Source of the DNA: Flavobacteriales bacterium
GTDB lineage: Bacteria; Bacteroidota; Bacteroidia; Flavobacteriales_D; Parvicellaceae
Direction of reading: 5' to 3'
DNA: 10,256 bases
NCBI GenBank assembly: GCA_015488785.1
Contig: WFNC01000018.1
Location: 1 to 10,256 of the forward strand
Shown one piece after another: positions 7,612-10,256 of the stretch; position 1 is the first letter of the stretch; each line of letters starts with the position of its first letter. The notes beneath the pieces were generated by a model. That model did no database searches. It was not told the DNA's origin and worked only from the letters and a program-made list of their open reading frames with translations. The position numbers and the translations under genes are program-made.

Positions 7612-8976
7612 ATTATATTTCTCTTGTGGTTTAGCTGCCATATTTAGAACCTCTTTATCTATTTCCAACTCCTCCACACGCAATTTACCACTTATTAAAC
7701 GTGGTAATAGTAAATCTCTAGTTTCTTGAAGGATTTGGTTTTTCTCTCCTAAAATTTGAATTTCATTATACATTGATGAAATTATTTGATTGAATTTCTC
7801 TTGAATATTAAATGATGGAATATTAATTTTTGTTGCTTCAATAAAATCTTCAAATTGATAATTGCTTATACCTGTCGATTGAACTTGGTAAACCTTTAAT
7901 TCTCCTGTACCATGCATTCTGTTTAATTTCTCATTGATATAGAAAGGAGAAACTATACTACTGTTCACTCTTAAAAGTTTACAAAAACTAGCACAAATAA
8001 CTGGCTCTTTGAATCTTTTTATAACAATTCCAGATATGAAGCAAGTTCTACCTAATGATTGAGTTTCCGTACCACCAGAAACTTCAAAAATTATGTCGTT
8101 TTGCTTACAAATTCTACTTGATAAATTTGATTTGGTATGGTAACGGAGAACTCCAAAGTTTAATTTACCAACATTAAAATCAGGGAAATCAGTTCCTCTT
8201 ATTACATGGGCTGGTATAGTGTTTTTTCCTTTAGAAAATTCTTCGCCCCACCCACCTCCTATGTAATGCGCTAAACAGTCCCTTAACTTTAATTTCTCCC
8301 ACCCCTCAGGCAAAGCATCTTTAGTTCCGTGCGCTACTTCCTTACCCTCTTTGTCTATAAATTTGGTGTTTTTATAATTAGGAAAACGAAAACGTACAAA
8401 CCATTCTTTGTAAATTTCTTCTGCCATTTCTTCTAAAAGCGTAATGCGTTGGTTGTTGTTCTCCATCAAATCATCATAGGCGGAAAGAATGGAGGCTATT
8501 TTTTTTTGGGTTTGGAGGTTGGGTAGAATTAATGGTAGATTCCTTATCATCTCTAAACTCAGAAATCCTTGAGCTGAACCACTTTTTATTGATTCAACCC
8601 ATTTTTGAAGATATTCTGATTTAAGGTAATAAAGTAGATATTTAGAGTCTAAATTATTAGGGTCTGGTCGAATAATAGCAACACTACTTGATAACCCAAA
8701 ATAATCAGTTTCATTATATAAATGAGCTCCTCCCATTGATCCAATTATTGAGAAAATTAAATCTCCTTCTTTTGGCTTAGTAAGTGCTTTTGAATTATCT
8801 CTAAAGTATTTTTCAAAATCACTTACAGAGATATGGTCTACTTTATCTAACTTAATCCCAGAACTTCCAAAATTTTTAGAAGTTAAATATGGAATTCCTT
8901 TATCTACTCGTCCTATACTAGTGTGAACTCCATCACCAACATCACAATATTCACCTATTTTTTTAACATTCCTCAT
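7609..8976 (-). CDS. hsdS: Type I R-M specificity subunit with two target-recognition domains
   Basis: HsdS binds the bipartite DNA target and positions two HsdM subunits and HsdR. The 455 residues show the standard layout. TRD1 occupies about residues 1-150 (8976-8527). The central conserved helix region LQTQKKIASILSAYDDLMEN begins at residue 154 and continues to EEIYKEWFVRFRFPNY (about 186-201). TRD2 spans about 225-385 (8304-7822). The distal conserved helix runs from about 390, with ETRDLLLPRLISGKL at about 418-432. The two helical regions form the antiparallel spacer that sets the gap between the half sites. Length is normal for a two-TRD subunit and there is no frameshift. The target sequence cannot be read from TRDs by eye. 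The central region is relatively GC-rich (about 47% at 8281-8340) against 28% in TRD1 (8761-8820), as expected where TRDs are exchanged by recombination. The start overlaps the hsdM stop by one base. Confidence 0.96.
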   Translation of the reverse strand: MRNVKKIGEYCDVGDGVHTSIGRVDKGIPYLTSKNFGSSGIKLDKVDHISVSDFEKYFRDNSKALTKPKEGDLIFSIIGSMGGAHLYNETDYFGLSSSVAIIRPDPNNLDSKYLLYYLKSEYLQKWVESIKSGSAQGFLSLEMIRNLPLILPNLQTQKKIASILSAYDDLMENNNQRITLLEEMAEEIYKEWFVRFRFPNYKNTKFIDKEGKEVAHGTKDALPEGWEKLKLRDCLAHYIGGGWGEEFSKGKNTIPAHVIRGTDFPDFNVGKLNFGVLRYHTKSNLSSRICKQNDIIFEVSGGTETQSLGRTCFISGIVIKRFKEPVICASFCKLLRVNSSIVSPFYINEKLNRMHGTGELKVYQVQSTGISNYQFEDFIEATKINIPSFNIQEKFNQIISSMYNEIQILGEKNQILQETRDLLLPRLISGKLRVEELEIDKEVLNMAAKPQEKYN

Positions 8977-8978
8977 TA
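8974..8978 (-). other. TAATG overlap joining hsdM and hsdS
   Basis: The hsdM stop TAA (8976-8978) and the hsdS start ATG (8974-8976) share one base. This arrangement suggests translational coupling and helps keep the M and S subunits of one methyltransferase in proportion. Confidence 0.9.
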
Positions 8979-10256
8979 TTCTAAAATAGTTTGAATGTTT
9001 TCAAAAATCTTTTTTTCAATCAAATAGGAATTGTTTGTTAATTCTGATAAAAGAACTTTTTTAGTTTCCAATTTTAAGATAAACTCTTCTTCAGTAATAC
9101 TATCATCCTCAATCTCTACACCTACATATCTCCCTGCATTCAAAGAATAATCTTGCTCCTCAACATATTCGGTTTTATCAGCCATTTTGCACAAGCCAAC
9201 CACATCTTTATATTTTGCTTCTGGGAAACGAGTTTGTAACCAATTGATATGCGTTGCCCAATAATTAGTTTGTGCTGTTGCTGTTACATAATTGTGCAAA
9301 GCGGTTTCCAGTTGTTTGTCGGCTTTAGGCAACAGTTGAGCAGACCATATTTTGTCGCTACTTAATTTCAGGTTTTTATCGGCTATTTTATACAGGTCTA
9401 ATAAGGCATTTGCATCTTTTTTCAAAGCTTCACTTTCTAGTTGGTTTTGTGCTACTAACTGTTGCAATACTTCACCAGCTTGTATTTGGCTAGCGTTATC
9501 TTGTGGGGTTTCTCCCAAAGGCATCAGTTTATATATTGGTTGTGCTTCCTGAGTTTCGGCTTTGGTCAACTCAAAACAAGTTAAAGCGTCATAAAAATTA
9601 GCTTCTTTTAATGCTTTCGTTTTGGCTGGGGTACGTTTTGCTTCCTTGGTTTTGTCAATGTACTTGGTTAGTTTTTCTTTTAAATCGGTAAGTTCTTTTT
9701 CTAACAGTAGTTTGGCAGGTTCAACTGTTTGTTGCGCATTGTCCGCTTGTTTTAGGTAATGATCAATCAAATGTAAATAGCGGTTGGTTTCCCCACGGTA
9801 CAATCGTACAATTACTGCCAAATTTTGTTGGTGTTCTGGCGTCCATTCTCTATGCGCTCGGTCTATTTGGTGATATACATTACGTGCATCTAAAAACAAA
9901 ATTTTGTCTTTACGGTTGGTCTTTACTTTTTGCTTGTCAAAAAACCATAAAGTAGCAGGTAAAGTAACCGTCAAAAACATATTGGTAGGCATACTTACCA
10001 TACAATCTACAATACCAGAATCTACAATGTTTTTACGAATTTCGTATTCAGAATTTCTCGCATCACTTGCAGAGTTGGGCATAACAAAACCTGCACGACC
10101 TGTTTTATTAAGAGAAGTTGCAAAGAGTGAAATCCAGAGGTAATTAGCATCACTTATTTTGTCATCTTTTTTTCCTTTGTTTTTCGGTAATCCATAGGTG
10201 TAAAAACGTTCGTCATTTTTAACCGTACTTTCCTTTACCGATTTTACGTTAAATGG
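8976..10256 (-). CDS. hsdM: Type I R-M DNA adenine methyltransferase M subunit, C-terminal 426 residues (cut by right edge)
   Basis: HsdM transfers a methyl group from S-adenosylmethionine to N6 of adenine within the site chosen by HsdS. The frame stays open past the internal ATG at 10082 up to the edge. The added residues begin PFNVKSV, which reads as the last two residues of the catalytic NPPF motif, and continue to YLWISLFATSL and TGRAGFVMPNSASD. Typical HsdM blocks follow: EYEIRKNIVDSGIVDCMVSMP (about residues 70-90) with TNMF just after, and near the end RFPEAKYKDVVGLCK with SLNAGRYVGVE. An Ala/Lys/Leu/Gln-rich, probably helical segment of roughly 160-180 residues (about 150-330) sits between them. 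This makes the part after NPPF longer than in short HsdM proteins such as EcoKI, which has about 260. The SAM-binding motif and the N-terminal domain lie outside the window. GC is about 40-42%, higher than in the downstream genes. Confidence 0.96.
   Translation of the reverse strand, partial: PFNVKSVKESTVKNDERFYTYGLPKNKGKKDDKISDANYLWISLFATSLNKTGRAGFVMPNSASDARNSEYEIRKNIVDSGIVDCMVSMPTNMFLTVTLPATLWFFDKQKVKTNRKDKILFLDARNVYHQIDRAHREWTPEHQQNLAVIVRLYRGETNRYLHLIDHYLKQADNAQQTVEPAKLLLEKELTDLKEKLTKYIDKTKEAKRTPAKTKALKEANFYDALTCFELTKAETQEAQPIYKLMPLGETPQDNASQIQAGEVLQQLVAQNQLESEALKKDANALLDLYKIADKNLKLSSDKIWSAQLLPKADKQLETALHNYVTATAQTNYWATHINWLQTRFPEAKYKDVVGLCKMADKTEYVEEQDYSLNAGRYVGVEIEDDSITEEEFILKLETKKVLLSELTNNSYLIEKKIFENIQTILE

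Noticed and set aside
7609..8976. Invertible (shufflon-like) hsdS cassette
   Set aside because: No second partial hsdS, recombinase gene or inverted copy of the hsdS conserved region is visible in the window.
8976..10082. HsdM starting at the ATG at 10080-10082 as a complete 368-residue protein
   Set aside because: The frame is open upstream to the edge and encodes conserved HsdM sequence, including the PF of NPPF, so this Met is internal and the gene is partial.
9904..10143. Plus-strand open frame opposite hsdM
   Set aside because: It is antisense to the conserved HsdM core and has no motif or leader of its own.

Overview
The window is a low-GC bacterial segment carrying the greater part of a Type I restriction-modification (R-M) operon, with every gene on the minus strand. 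The order of transcription runs from the right edge to the left: hsdM (5' part missing) > hsdS > a DUF262+DUF1524 protein > a larger DUF262 protein > hsdR > a DUF1643 protein (cut by the left edge). Hand counts of 60-base samples give about 40-42% GC in hsdM (9181-9240, 9601-9660), 28% in the first TRD of hsdS (8761-8820) and 20-27% in the two DUF262 genes (6481-6540, 5041-5100). The AT-rich composition, the A/T-rich leaders without a clear Shine-Dalgarno sequence and the style of the Hsd proteins suggest a Bacteroidota member, probably Flavobacteriia. This is inference and not proven by any marker gene.

Right part (7609-10256): the modification half. HsdM is the N6-adenine methyltransferase; its frame stays open to the right edge, which falls inside its catalytic NPPF motif. 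HsdS has two target-recognition domains and chooses the DNA site. Middle (3686-7608): two adjacent GmrSD/SspE-like DUF262 proteins. The first carries an HNH-like DUF1524 nuclease domain. The second has no nuclease I can recognise and a long unassigned C-terminal half. Left part (375-3659): an intact HsdR with PD-(D/E)XK nuclease and SF2 translocase motifs. At 1-342 a DUF1643 protein of unknown function begins.

hsdM/hsdS overlap by 1 base, hsdS and the first DUF262 gene abut with no gap, and the two DUF262 genes overlap by 4 bases. hsdR and the DUF1643 gene follow after gaps of 26 and 32 bases. Nothing longer than 32 bases is non-coding, and I see no terminator or clear internal promoter, so one transcript starting beyond the right edge is the simplest reading. 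HsdM2S would methylate host sites and HsdR2M2S would cut unmethylated foreign DNA. The DUF262 pair lies inside the operon between S and R and is the part most likely to be an under-described second defence layer, for example a nuclease acting on modified phage DNA that evades the Type I enzyme.
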